Shown in pieces: positions 27,497 to 36,264 of a stretch of 64,000 nucleotides of DNA. This DNA is from Bradyrhizobium sp. B097 (lineage in GTDB: Bacteria; Pseudomonadota; Alphaproteobacteria; Rhizobiales; Xanthobacteraceae), in assembly GCF_038957035.1 (NCBI RefSeq), contig NZ_CP152412.1:4274501-4338500 (forward strand). Direction: 5' to 3'. The notes under the pieces were generated by a model. The model ran no database searches. It saw only the letters and a list, made by a program, of their open reading frames with translations, and had not been told where the DNA came from. Made by a program: the position numbers and the translations under genes. Position 1 is the first letter of the stretch; every line of letters starts with the position of its first letter.

Positions 27497-29800
27497 ATGA
27501 ATTTGTCGGGCCGACTGGCGGCCGGGATGATGCTTCCCGTCGTCACACTCCTGCTCGCGTTGGGCTTCATCCATGGCGTCGCCTGGCCGGGCATTCTGCT
27601 CGCCGGTGGTGTGGTTTCGGTGGTGTTGATGACGGCTGAGATGATTGCGAGGTCGCAGTCCAGAACGCCCGCCCAGTTGGTGCGGGCGGCGGAGGCGCTG
27701 TCGCGCGGCGAGCCGGTCTCGATACGCCCGAGTGGCGACGACGAGGCCGCTCAGCTCGCTGCGACGCTTGCCGAACTGTCCGCGCAGTTGGGCAGCAGGC
27801 AGCACCTGCTGGAGAAGACCGTCGAGAGCATCCGCGATCCGGTGGTGGTCGCCGACGAGCATGCGATGATCGTGATCGTCAACGCCGCGGCGCGGCGGTT
27901 GTACCGTGTCGAACCCGGTTTTGACACCCTGACCGGCGTTCGCACCTTTCAGAACTATTATGCTGACGGCACGACGGTCATGCCGATCGCGGAGACGCCG
28001 ATGGCGCGTGCGCTGCGCGGCGATGACGTCGACGATTGCGAGCTGATCGTCAAACCCCTCCGGCCGGAACCGGCTGTCTGTCTTGTCGCCAACGCCAGGC
28101 CGCTGCGCGACGATGCGGGCAATTTGCGCGGCGCGGTCATCGTGCTGCGTGATGTCACCGCGGAGCGTCAGGCGCATCAGGCGCTGGTGGAGAGCGAGCA
28201 GATGGCGCAGGCCATCGTCAGGACCGCGCTCGACGCCTTCGTCCAGTCCGACCAGGACGGCATCGTGCTCGACTGGAGCCCGCAGTCCGAGGCGTTGACC
28301 GGCTGGACGCGCTCCGAGGCCGTCGGCCAGCGCGTCGTCGAACTGGTGTTCCCGGAAGAGCTGCGGGTCGCACACCGGCAGCGCATCACCCGCTTCCTGC
28401 AGGAGACCGCGGCCGGCGGCATGGGCATGCGTTATGAAACCGCATCCGTGCACCGCGACGGCCACCGGTTCTATGTCGAGGTATCGCTCAATGCGCTGCG
28501 CCGCGGCGATGGCTGGATCATCAATTCCTTTGTCAGGGACGTCACCCAGCGCCGGCGCGCCGAAGAGCAGTTGATCCAGGCGCAGAAGACGGAATCGCTC
28601 GGGCGGTTGACCGGCGGCATCGCGCACGACTTCAACAACATGCTGACCGTGATCACCGGCACGATCGAGATCCTCGCCGACGGCGTCAGGGATAACCCGC
28701 AGCTTGCCGCGATCGCCAAGCTGATCAGCGATGCCGCCGATCGCGGCGCGCAGCTCACCTCGAGCCTGCTGGCATTCGCGCGCAAGCAGCCGTTGCAGCC
28801 CGTCGAGACCGACGTCAACGACCTGATCGGCGACGTGGTCCGGCTACTGTCGCAGACCCTGGGGTCGCAGACCGAGATCAGGACGGAGCTCGGCCGCGAC
28901 GCCTGGCTCGCCTTTGTCGACCGCAGCCAGCTCGGCGCGGCGCTGGTCAATCTCGCCATCAATGCGCGCGATGCGATGCCTGAGGGCGGCACGCTGACCT
29001 TTGCGACCCGCAACATGCAGCTCGGGATTCCCGATGCCGTGGCGCACGGCGTTGAGCGCGCCGGCGACCATCTCGTGATCGAGGTGACCGATACCGGCAC
29101 CGGAATTTCGCCGTCGCATCTGGAGAATATCTTCGATCCGTTCTTCTCCACCAAGGAGGTCGGGCAGGGCACCGGGCTCGGGCTCAGCATGGTGTTCGGC
29201 TTCGTCAAGCAGAGCGGCGGCGGGATCGAGGTCAAGAGCGAGCAGGGGCGCGGCACCATCTTCAGGATCTATCTGCCCAAGGCGGACGGCACTGCGCAGC
29301 GCGCGGTCGAGGAGGACGATCTGCCGGTCAGGGGCGGCAACGAGACCATCCTGTGCGTCGAGGACGATCCCACGATCCGCGACTATGTGATGGGCCAGCT
29401 CGAAAGCCTCGGCTACAAGGTGCTGGCGGCGGCAAACGCAGATGCCGCGCTCGAGATCGTCAGCCGTGGCACCGCGTTCGATCTCCTGTTCACCGACATC
29501 GTGATGCCGGGCAGCATGAACGGCCGGCAATTGGCGGAGACGCTGATGGCCGGGCGACCGGCGCTGCGGGTGCTGTTCACCTCGGGCTACAGCGATGGCG
29601 CGCTGCCGGCGCTACAGGGCCGCGGTGGCCATGGCATTCCGCTGCTGACCAAGCCCTATCGGCGCAGCGAGCTGGCGCGGATGCTGCGGCGCTGCCTCGA
29701 TCTTCAGGTCGACTTTCAGGGCGATCCGGTTCCGCAGCCTTACTCGGTGCAGCCCGATCTCGAACGCTTCCTGCGCGAGAACCCGCCTGAGAAGAATTAG
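27497..29800 (+). CDS. Hybrid PAS sensor histidine kinase with receiver domain
   Basis: A 767-residue hybrid sensor kinase. Two N-terminal membrane helices (about 8-50) lead to a HAMP-like linker, two PAS domains (about 105-225 and 235-355; VVVADEHAMIVIVNAAARRLY and FVQSDQDGIVLDWSPQSEALTGWTRSEA), a HisKA domain with GRLTGGIAHDFNNMLTVI (phospho-acceptor H377), an HATPase domain (INARDAMPEGG, VTDTGTGISPSHLENIFDPFFSTKEVGQGTGLGLSM) and a C-terminal receiver (LCVEDDPTIRDYV, LLFTDIVMPG with D667, LLTKPY). There is no output or Hpt domain and no adjacent response regulator, so its partner is unknown. ATG at 27497 starts just before the first helix. Confidence 0.92.
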   Translation: MNLSGRLAAGMMLPVVTLLLALGFIHGVAWPGILLAGGVVSVVLMTAEMIARSQSRTPAQLVRAAEALSRGEPVSIRPSGDDEAAQLAATLAELSAQLGSRQHLLEKTVESIRDPVVVADEHAMIVIVNAAARRLYRVEPGFDTLTGVRTFQNYYADGTTVMPIAETPMARALRGDDVDDCELIVKPLRPEPAVCLVANARPLRDDAGNLRGAVIVLRDVTAERQAHQALVESEQMAQAIVRTALDAFVQSDQDGIVLDWSPQSEALTGWTRSEAVGQRVVELVFPEELRVAHRQRITRFLQETAAGGMGMRYETASVHRDGHRFYVEVSLNALRRGDGWIINSFVRDVTQRRRAEEQLIQAQKTESLGRLTGGIAHDFNNMLTVITGTIEILADGVRDNPQLAAIAKLISDAADRGAQLTSSLLAFARKQPLQPVETDVNDLIGDVVRLLSQTLGSQTEIRTELGRDAWLAFVDRSQLGAALVNLAINARDAMPEGGTLTFATRNMQLGIPDAVAHGVERAGDHLVIEVTDTGTGISPSHLENIFDPFFSTKEVGQGTGLGLSMVFGFVKQSGGGIEVKSEQGRGTIFRIYLPKADGTAQRAVEEDDLPVRGGNETILCVEDDPTIRDYVMGQLESLGYKVLAAANADAALEIVSRGTAFDLLFTDIVMPGSMNGRQLAETLMAGRPALRVLFTSGYSDGALPALQGRGGHGIPLLTKPYRRSELARMLRRCLDLQVDFQGDPVPQPYSVQPDLERFLRENPPEKN

Positions 29801-29822
29801 CGCGTTATGCGCCTACCCCGTC

Positions 29823-29898
29823 GGATGGGTAGAGCGAAGCGAAACCATCGCCCTGCGCAAGGTCTGACATGATGGGTTTCGCTTCGCTCCACCCATCC
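29823..29898. repeat. GATGGGT palindromic repeat, copy 1
   Basis: The left arm reads GGATGGGTAGAGCGAAGCGA and the right arm ends CGCTCCACCCATCC, giving a long imperfect hairpin. Related copies lie at 33143-33252, 36735-36803 and 46590-46668. It follows the histidine kinase gene and precedes the dipeptidase gene. Confidence 0.8.
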
Positions 29899-29936
29899 TA
29901 CAGGTGTGACGTAAGCTGCGCGGGGGAGGCAGCACA

Positions 29937-30995
29937 GTGCAGGACCACAGCAAGATTGCGATCTTCGATGGCCATAATGACGCGGCTCAGCACCTCGCTG
30001 AATACCGGGAAGGCGGGCGGGATTTTCTCGTGCGCTCCGAGGATGGTCATCTCGATCTGCCGCGTGCCCGGGAAGGCGGCATGGTTGGCGGCCTGTTCGC
30101 GATGTACGCCAAGGCAGAACATCCGCGCCAAGGCGATTTCACTCGAACCGCCGACGGGTACGAGGTGCGCCTTGCGGAGCCGCTCGACGCGGCCTACGCG
30201 CGCCGGACCATCGATGCCCAGCTGAGCGCGCTCGAGACCATGGTGGCCCGCGCCTGCGGAAACATCCGATGGGCGACGACCGTGGATGAGATCGAGGCGG
30301 CACGGCGGGACACCGTATTCTCAATCGTGCTGCACCTCGAAGGCGCCGAAGCGATCGACGCCGACCTGGACGGGCTGGCGAGGCTCCACGCCCGCGGCCT
30401 GCGTTCGCTCGGCCTGGTCTGGAGCCGGCCCAACATCTTCGGCCATGGTGTGCCGTTCGCCTATCCGCGCTCCCCGGATACCGGCCCCGGTCTGACCGAC
30501 GCGGGGAAGGCGCTGGTGAAGGCCTGCAATGAGCTCGGAATTATGCTCGACGCGGCCCACCTCAACGAGCGCGGCTTCTGGGACCTGGCGGCGGTCAGCA
30601 CCGCGCCGATCGTGGCCACCCATGCCTGCGCGCATGCGGTCTGCCCCGCGACCCGCAACCTGACTGACCGGCAGCTCGACGCCGTCAGAGCGTCGGGCGG
30701 CGTCGTCGGCTTCAACTTCAGTGTGTCCGAGGTGCGCCCGGACGGGCACCGTGATCCGGATATCCCGATCGGGGCCGTCGTCGACCACCTTAGCTACCTG
30801 GTCGAGCGGATGGGTGACGACCATGTTGCGCTGGGGTCCGATTTCGACGGCGCGCTCATGCCCGTTCCGTTGAAGGATGCAAGCCACCTCCCGAACCTGA
30901 TTCAGGCGCTGCGGGCACACGGCTTCGATGACGCCACATTGCGCAAGATCGCCTTCGACAACTGGATGCGTGTGTTTCGCCAAAGCTGGCGATGA
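29937..30995 (+). CDS. Membrane dipeptidase (peptidase M19 family)
   Basis: A 352-residue renal-dipeptidase-like zinc hydrolase that cleaves dipeptides, including some with D-residues. IFDGHNDAAQHL holds the first zinc ligands (H-x-D), SIVLHLEGAEAI the bridging Glu, LVWSRPNIFGHGVPF, HACAHAVCPATRNLTD the later His ligands, and VALGSDFDGALMP the terminal Asp motif. The order and length fit the family well. No signal peptide is seen, so it is probably cytoplasmic. The start is GTG with GGGGAGG seven bases upstream. Its neighbours are solute-binding protein and hydrolase genes on the same strand. Confidence 0.93.
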   Translation: MQDHSKIAIFDGHNDAAQHLAEYREGGRDFLVRSEDGHLDLPRAREGGMVGGLFAMYAKAEHPRQGDFTRTADGYEVRLAEPLDAAYARRTIDAQLSALETMVARACGNIRWATTVDEIEAARRDTVFSIVLHLEGAEAIDADLDGLARLHARGLRSLGLVWSRPNIFGHGVPFAYPRSPDTGPGLTDAGKALVKACNELGIMLDAAHLNERGFWDLAAVSTAPIVATHACAHAVCPATRNLTDRQLDAVRASGGVVGFNFSVSEVRPDGHRDPDIPIGAVVDHLSYLVERMGDDHVALGSDFDGALMPVPLKDASHLPNLIQALRAHGFDDATLRKIAFDNWMRVFRQSWR

Positions 30996-31084
30996 AACCG
31001 CTGCACAGAGTCGATCGATCGTGATCTATTGTGGCTGCACAACAATGGCGCGGCCGGTCAACGGCCCGATTCAGGGAGCATCGA

Positions 31085-32152
31085 ATGCAGGACCGCAAAT
31101 GGTCGAGACGCGACTGGCTCAAGGCGACGGCGGCGACGACAGCGGGCATGGTGTTCGCCGAACCGCTGCGGGCGGCGTCGCCGCCGGCCGAGGCCGTGAC
31201 GCCCGAGCTGATCGCAGCCGCCAAGAAGGAAGGCAAGATCTCGTTCTATAGCGCTCTCGAACTGAACACGGCGGAGCGTCTCGCGCGCGACTTCGAGCAG
31301 AAATATCCGGGGATCAGCGTCCGTGTCGAGCGCTCCGGCGCCGAGCGCATCTTCCAGCGCATCGCCCAGGAGCAGGGCAGCGGCATCCATGCCGTCGACG
31401 TCGCCAACTCGACCGATCCCGCGCATTACCTCGACTGGAAGAAGAACGACTGGCTCGCGGCCTATCTGCCGGAAGACGTCGCAAAGCATTTTCCCGCCGA
31501 CCAGATCGACCCTGACGGCACGTCAGCGACGTCCTGCGCCTGGTTCGAGGTGATCGGCTACAACACCGAGCAGGTGAAGCGCGAGGAGGCGCCGAAGAGC
31601 TACGCCGATTTGCTCGATCCGAAATGGCGCAGCAAGATCGTCAAGGGCCACCCGGGCTACTCGGGCGCGATCTTGACCGCGACCTTCGTGCTGGCGCGCG
31701 ATCTCGGCTGGCTGTATCTGGAAAAGCTCGCGCAGCAGCGCGTGATGCAGGTGCAGTCGGCTGCCGATCCGCCGAAGAAGATCCTGCTTGGCGAGCGCGC
31801 GGTCATGGCCGACGGCAACGACTACAATCTCGTGCTGGCCAAGGATCAGGGCAAGCCGGTCGAGGTGGTCTATCCGACTGAGGGCGCGCCTCTGATCATC
31901 GTGCCGAGCGGCGTGTTCAAGAGCGCGCCGAACCCGAACGCGGCGCGGCTGTTCCAGAGCTACTTCTTCAGCGCCGAAACCCAGCAGATGCTGGCCGACG
32001 AGTTCGCGCACCGCTCGTTCCACGCCAAGGTCAAGGAAAAGGCCGGGCACGTGCCGCTCAACAAGCTGAAGATGCTCAAGGCCGACCCGGTCCAGGTGCA
32101 GGCGCAGAGTGAAGAGATCAAGGCGCGCTACGCGAAGCTGTTTCGCGTGTGA
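31085..32152 (+). CDS. Tat-exported ABC transporter solute-binding protein (iron/polyamine type)
   Basis: A 355-residue periplasmic binding protein of the bacterial extracellular family 1/6 fold. The N-terminus carries a twin-arginine signal (SRRDWLKATAATTAGMVFA) ending at LRAASPP. The mature start AAKKEGKISFYSALELNTAERLARDFEQKYPGISVRVERSGAERIFQRI is typical of Fe3+-type binding proteins. No permease or ATPase gene is adjacent, so it is an orphan here and the ligand is unknown. ATG at 31085 has AGGGAG six bases upstream. Confidence 0.88.
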   Translation: MQDRKWSRRDWLKATAATTAGMVFAEPLRAASPPAEAVTPELIAAAKKEGKISFYSALELNTAERLARDFEQKYPGISVRVERSGAERIFQRIAQEQGSGIHAVDVANSTDPAHYLDWKKNDWLAAYLPEDVAKHFPADQIDPDGTSATSCAWFEVIGYNTEQVKREEAPKSYADLLDPKWRSKIVKGHPGYSGAILTATFVLARDLGWLYLEKLAQQRVMQVQSAADPPKKILLGERAVMADGNDYNLVLAKDQGKPVEVVYPTEGAPLIIVPSGVFKSAPNPNAARLFQSYFFSAETQQMLADEFAHRSFHAKVKEKAGHVPLNKLKMLKADPVQVQAQSEEIKARYAKLFRV

Positions 32153-32205
32153 CGGCCGGTCCTCGCCATCCTGCGAGCGAAGTCAACAACGAGGAGCATT
32201 GGACA

Positions 32206-33102
32206 ATGGCGGTCGGGGCTTTGCGGACCGCGGATGCATGCTTTGATGGCCTTCCCGGCTATGCGTTCGCGCCCAACTATCGTGACGATCTTCCCGGCTA
32301 TGCCGGCTTGCGCATGCATTATCTCGACGAGGGAAAGGGCAATGCCCGTGTTGCGCTGTGCCTTCATGGCCAGCCGACCTGGAGCTACCTTTACCGCAAG
32401 ATGATTCCCGGCCTCGTCGCCTCCGGCTATCGGGTGATTGCGCCTGATATGTTCGGGTTCGGTCGCTCCGACAAGCCTGTCGAGGAGGCCGTGTACACCT
32501 TCGACTTCCATCGCGAGAGCCTGATCGCCCTGATCCGTGCGCTCGATCTCGGCCGCATCACGTTGGTTTGCCAGGACTGGGGCGGTTTGCTCGGCCTTAC
32601 CATCCCGATGGACATGGCCGATCGCTTCGAAGCGCTGCTGGTCATGAACACCATGCTCGCGACCGGTGACCGCCCTCTGACGAAGGGTTTCATGGATTGG
32701 CGCGCGTGGAGCAACGCGAATCCCGACATGGCGGTCGGCAAGCTGATGGCGCGCGCCTGCCCGCAGCTCTCATCGGCGGAGGCAGCGGCCTATGACGCAC
32801 CTTTCCCTGATGCCAGCTACAAGTCCGGTGTGCGCCGCTTCCCGAATCTCGTGCCGGACCAGCCCAATGCCGGCGGCGCGGCCATCTCGCGCAAGGCGCG
32901 CGAATGGTGGCGAAGCGAATACGGCGGCAAGGCCGCGATGGTGATCGGCATGACCGACCCGGTGCTCGGGCCGGCCGTGATGGCGGAGATGCGGCAAACG
33001 GTTCGCAATTGCCCCGAGCCGGTCACGCTCACCGCAGCCGGACACTTCGTGCAGGAATGGGGTGAGGATGTCCTGAAGGGCGCGCTGCCGCTCCTGTCCT
33101 GA
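32206..33102 (+). CDS. Haloalkane dehalogenase-like alpha/beta hydrolase
   Basis: A 298-residue alpha/beta hydrolase of the haloalkane dehalogenase subfamily I type. ALCLHGQPTWSYLYRKMIPGLVASGYRVIAPDMFGFGRSDKP is the oxyanion region, VCQDWGGLLGL the nucleophile elbow with Asp followed by the halide-binding Trp, MVIGMTDPVLG the late acid position and TAAGHFVQEWGEDV the catalytic His. These fit DhlA-like enzymes that cleave carbon-halogen bonds, though epoxide hydrolase activity in this fold is also possible. ATG at 32206 has GAGGAG nine bases upstream. It follows the binding-protein gene by 53 bases and may be co-transcribed. Confidence 0.87.
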   Translation: MAVGALRTADACFDGLPGYAFAPNYRDDLPGYAGLRMHYLDEGKGNARVALCLHGQPTWSYLYRKMIPGLVASGYRVIAPDMFGFGRSDKPVEEAVYTFDFHRESLIALIRALDLGRITLVCQDWGGLLGLTIPMDMADRFEALLVMNTMLATGDRPLTKGFMDWRAWSNANPDMAVGKLMARACPQLSSAEAAAYDAPFPDASYKSGVRRFPNLVPDQPNAGGAAISRKAREWWRSEYGGKAAMVIGMTDPVLGPAVMAEMRQTVRNCPEPVTLTAAGHFVQEWGEDVLKGALPLLS

Positions 33103-33142
33103 ACGCGGAGGCGAGCAAGCCGGGCAACCGCAGCCCGCAAAA

Positions 33143-33252
33143 ATGGGTAGGGCTCAGCGAAACCCATCGCTTGTGCAAGGGGCGAGATGATGGGTTTCGC
33201 GGAGTTTATCATCGGGCCGCGCGTTGCGCGGACCCGTTGGCTCTACCCATCC
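33143..33252. repeat. GATGGGT palindromic repeat, copy 2 (with insert)
   Basis: ATGGGTAGGGCTCAGCGAAA opens the left arm; the right arm GATGGGTTTCGC is interrupted by about 40 bases (GC-rich, containing CCGCGCGTTGCGCGG) before GCTCTACCCATCC. It lies between convergent genes. Confidence 0.75.
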
Positions 33253-33263
33253 TACAGATTGCG

Positions 33264-34493
33264 CTAACCGCTGACTTCTGCGCTGAGCATGGGCCCGAAC
33301 AGCTCCCATCTCTCGCCCTTGAATCGTCTGAGCCGCATCTGCTTGATTGGAGCAAAGTCGATCGCACTGGTGTTCATGCTGATGCCCGGCAACAGGTTGG
33401 TGGTCCTGAAGTCCTTCAGACTCGCAGCCTGCTTCATCACGTTGGCGCGCGTGAGATCGTCGCCGCACTGTTTCAACACCTGAGCCAGCGTCTGCGCCGC
33501 ATTGTACCCTGTCACCACTAGGCCATCGGCCCGATTACCCTCGGGGAAGTATTTGGAGAGATATTCGTCGAATGCCTTCATGCCGGGGTCGTCTTTCCAT
33601 TGCGGATCAAGCGGATCCATTAGATAGGCCACCGAAACGATCCACTGCGCGTTCTCGAAGCCGGCGGGCTGGATCACGGCGCCGATCGAGGAACTGACCG
33701 AGTTGAGGATGTGTAACGGCCTCCAGCCGATCTCGGCGGCTTTCTTGATGGCCTGCGCTGCGAATTTCGGTGTGGCAATGTTGACGAATACATCGGCATT
33801 CATCGACTTCATCTTGACGATATGCGTGTCGATCGTCGGCTCCGCCACCTCATAGGCATCCTCGATCACGATCATCGACGCCGCCTTGTCGCCGAGGCCG
33901 TCCTTCAGGCCCTTCAGGTAGTCCTTTCCGTAATCGTCGTTCTGGTAGAGGACGGCGATCCTGCCGCCCGGCTTTTCCTTCAGGATGTGCTTGGCATAGA
34001 TCCGTCCCTCGCTCTGGTAGCTGGGCTGCCAGCCCATGGTCCACGGGAAGTTCTGCGGATCGTTCCACTTGGTCGCGCCGGTCTGGATGAACAGCTGCGG
34101 TACCTTCTTCGCGTTCATGTACTTCTGAATGGCACCGTTGGATGCTGTGCCGAGTGCGGCGAAAATCAGCAGGACCTCGTCGCCTTCGACCAGCTTGCGT
34201 GCCTGCTCGACCGTCTTCGGCGGACTGTAGCCGTCATCATAGGAAATGAACGTGATCTTGCGGCCATTAATGCCTCCCTCGGCGTTGACCTTGCGGAAAT
34301 ACGCCGCCTGAGCCCGGCCGCTGGTGCCATAGGCGGATGCCGGTCCGCTGTAGGGCATGATGTTGCCGATCTTGATTTCCGTATCGGTTGCGCCGGTGTC
34401 GTATCTCTTCTGCGCAAATGCGCTGCCCGCACCGACAGCGAGGATGATGATGGCGGTCGAAAGCGCCGCCATTCGTCGTGCGACGAAAGACAT
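33264..34493 (-). CDS. Branched-chain amino acid-type ABC solute-binding protein
   Basis: A 409-residue periplasmic binding protein of the Leu/Ile/Val type (peripla_BP_6). A Sec signal peptide (MSFVARRMAALSTAIIILAVGAGSAFA) precedes YDTGATDTEIKIGNIMPYSGPASAYGTSGRAQAAYFRKVNAEGGINGRKITFISYDDGYSPPKTVEQARKLVE, the family-typical opening. GTASNGAIQKYMNAKKVPQLF and GYNAAQTLAQVLKQCGDDLTRANVMK are also characteristic. Transport genes are absent nearby; it probably supplies a Liv-type ABC system elsewhere, often for aromatic acids or amides in this genus. ATG at 34493 has GGGGAG about seven bases upstream. Confidence 0.92.
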   Translation of the reverse strand: MSFVARRMAALSTAIIILAVGAGSAFAQKRYDTGATDTEIKIGNIMPYSGPASAYGTSGRAQAAYFRKVNAEGGINGRKITFISYDDGYSPPKTVEQARKLVEGDEVLLIFAALGTASNGAIQKYMNAKKVPQLFIQTGATKWNDPQNFPWTMGWQPSYQSEGRIYAKHILKEKPGGRIAVLYQNDDYGKDYLKGLKDGLGDKAASMIVIEDAYEVAEPTIDTHIVKMKSMNADVFVNIATPKFAAQAIKKAAEIGWRPLHILNSVSSSIGAVIQPAGFENAQWIVSVAYLMDPLDPQWKDDPGMKAFDEYLSKYFPEGNRADGLVVTGYNAAQTLAQVLKQCGDDLTRANVMKQAASLKDFRTTNLLPGISMNTSAIDFAPIKQMRLRRFKGERWELFGPMLSAEVSG

Positions 34494-34678
34494 CTCGTTT
34501 CTCCCCATGCGAAAATGAATGTGCTTGTCTTATCGGAGACTGCTTTTGAGTCTTTGCTGGAAGTGAACACCCGACTCCACACGTTGTCGATTCCGAACAT
34601 CGCGCTTTGCGTGTCGGCTCGCGTCACGTCATTGGGTTCGTCAGTATTGCTGACCGTAGTCTTGCGGGCAGCTTGCAA

Positions 34679-35656
34679 CTACGCCGCACGCATCGCCCGC
34701 TGCGCGCGGTAAGCCTGAGGCGACAGCAGTGTCAGCTTGCGGAAGGCCTTGCGAAAGCTGCTCTCGTCCTCATAGCCGGCGGCGCGAGCGATCGTCTTGA
34801 TCGGTTGCGCCGTCGTCTCCAGCAGCGTGCGGGCGTGCTCGACGCGGCGGCGCATGATGAAGGCCTGTGGCGGCTCGTGGGTCAGTTCGCGGAAGCGGCG
34901 GTTCAGCGTCCGTTCGCTGAGGCCCAGCGCCTGCGCGAGGCTGCGCACCGTGATCGGTGCCTTGCCGGTGCGGCGCACCAGCATATCCGCCTTCATCAGC
35001 AGCGGGTCTTGGGCGAGCATGTAGCCGAGCGGCATGAAGATCGCCTGCGTGCGTTGCGCGGTGTCGATCACCGCATAATCGGCGCAGACCTTTGCAACCT
35101 CCGGGCCCTCGACGAGCTCGATCAGCCGCAGCAACAGATCGACCCACGACATCGGGCCGGCGGCACAGACCAGGCGGTCGGCCTGGGTGAGCACGGCGTC
35201 GCCGGCGAGGTCGATCCTGGGATGGCGGCGGCGGAGTTCGCTCTGCAGCCACCAGGTGATGGTGGCGCGGCGGCCGTCGAGCAGGCCGGCATTGGCGAGC
35301 AGCAGCACGCCGCTGCAGAAGGCACCTATCAGGCGACCGCTGGCATGTTGCTGGCGCAGCCAGGCGCCGGCCCGGTCATATTGCGGTTGCAGGCGTTCGG
35401 CGGTCAGATGGTCGACCAGGCTGCCCGGCACGATGATCGCGTCGAATGCCGTCCGCTTGCTGACCGCGCCGTCGACGGCAAGCAGCTTGCCGCCGCCGGC
35501 GCGCACCGCCTTGCCGTCGAGCGAGAGCGTTTGCCAGCTGAAGCGCGCCTTGCCGCCGCGCAGCTGCATCACATGGTTGCCGAGCGTGAGGATGTCGGCG
35601 ATGCCGGCGACCGCCGATTGCATGCAGCCTTCCAGCGCGAGGATCGCGAGCTTCAT
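34679..35656 (-). CDS. AraC-family regulator with DJ-1/PfpI domain
   Basis: A 325-residue regulator of the GATase1-like AraC group (FtrA/CdhR type). Residues 1-190 form a DJ-1/PfpI-like sensor domain (KLAILALEGCMQSAVAGIADIL, FDAIIVPGS, LIGAFCSGVLLLANAGLLDGRRATITWW) with the elbow cysteine kept. The last 100 residues are a double helix-turn-helix of the AraC type (VRSLAQALGLSERTLNRRFRELTHEPPQAFIMRRRVEHARTLLETTAQPIKTIARAAGYEDESSFRKAFRKLTLLSPQAYR). The ATG at 35656 has GGAGG four bases upstream; longer frames upstream are unlikely. It is divergent from a tautomerase gene, its most likely target. Confidence 0.93.
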   Translation of the reverse strand: MKLAILALEGCMQSAVAGIADILTLGNHVMQLRGGKARFSWQTLSLDGKAVRAGGGKLLAVDGAVSKRTAFDAIIVPGSLVDHLTAERLQPQYDRAGAWLRQQHASGRLIGAFCSGVLLLANAGLLDGRRATITWWLQSELRRRHPRIDLAGDAVLTQADRLVCAAGPMSWVDLLLRLIELVEGPEVAKVCADYAVIDTAQRTQAIFMPLGYMLAQDPLLMKADMLVRRTGKAPITVRSLAQALGLSERTLNRRFRELTHEPPQAFIMRRRVEHARTLLETTAQPIKTIARAAGYEDESSFRKAFRKLTLLSPQAYRAQRAMRAA

Positions 35657-35807
35657 GGGACCTCCGGAATTTGCCGTCATCCTACCCGATCGACGCAGGC
35701 AGGCCGTGGCAGATATTGCCCGATCTCTGTCCGATCGGCCACTGCCTGATCGCAGTGTGCCGGTCCATCTTCGTTGCGTTGTCATAACTCAGCAATGGAG
35801 AGAGACC

Positions 35808-36071
35808 ATGCCTTACGTCACCATTTCCACCGTCCGCGGCATTTTCGATGTCGCGCAGAAGCAGGCGCTGCTGCAGCGCGTCACCGATCTCATGGTCGAG
35901 GTCGAGGGGCAGGGTAACCCGGATTTCCGCCGCAACGTCTGGGTCAAGATCGAGGAGGGCGAGCCGGCGAGTTGGTCGCTCGGCGGCATGATCCCGACGC
36001 CCGACATGATCGCGGGCAATTTTGGGGCACTCGACGCCGGTGGACGGCGGGTCGCGAAGGCGAAAGCTTAA
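35808..36071 (+). CDS. 4-oxalocrotonate tautomerase family protein
   Basis: An 87-residue tautomerase-superfamily protein. MPYVTISTVRGIFDVAQKQALLQRVTDLMVEVEGQGNPDFRRNVWVKIEEGEPASWSLGG begins with Pro after the initiator Met, the catalytic base of this superfamily, and keeps the beta-alpha-beta pattern. It is longer than the 62-residue 4-oxalocrotonate tautomerases. The substrate is unknown. ATG follows GGAGAGAG. The divergent AraC/DJ-1 regulator 151 bases away probably controls it. Confidence 0.88.
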   Translation: MPYVTISTVRGIFDVAQKQALLQRVTDLMVEVEGQGNPDFRRNVWVKIEEGEPASWSLGGMIPTPDMIAGNFGALDAGGRRVAKAKA

Positions 36072-36098
36072 GCGAAGAAGGGGCGTCTTTCACGGCAT

Positions 36099-36184
36099 CG
36101 TCATTGCGAGCGAAGCGACGCAATCCATCTCTCCGTGTACGCGGATGTGTGGATTGCTTCGTCGCTTCGCTCCTCGCAATGACG
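36099..36184. repeat. REP-like palindromic element, copy 2
   Basis: CGTCATTGCGAGCGAAGCGA at the left and GCTTCGCTCCTCGCAATGACG at the right form a long imperfect hairpin. It is the same unit as 18356-18437 but inverted: here the longer arm with the extra GAG and AAG triplets is on the right. Confidence 0.8.
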
Positions 36185-36205
36185 GAGAGATACAGCACCA
36201 AAAGC

Positions 36206-36234
36206 AAAAGGCGCTTCCGGTGGAGGCGCCTTTT
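36206..36234. terminator. Bidirectional terminator-like hairpin
   Basis: AAAAGGCGC and GCGCCTTTT arms flank CTTCCGGTGGAGGC, with T- and A-runs on both sides, between the convergent tautomerase and GNAT genes. It closely resembles the hairpin at 36824-36850. Confidence 0.75.
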
Positions 36235-36264
36235 GCACGCGCCACGATCTGTTCGAGGCGGTAG

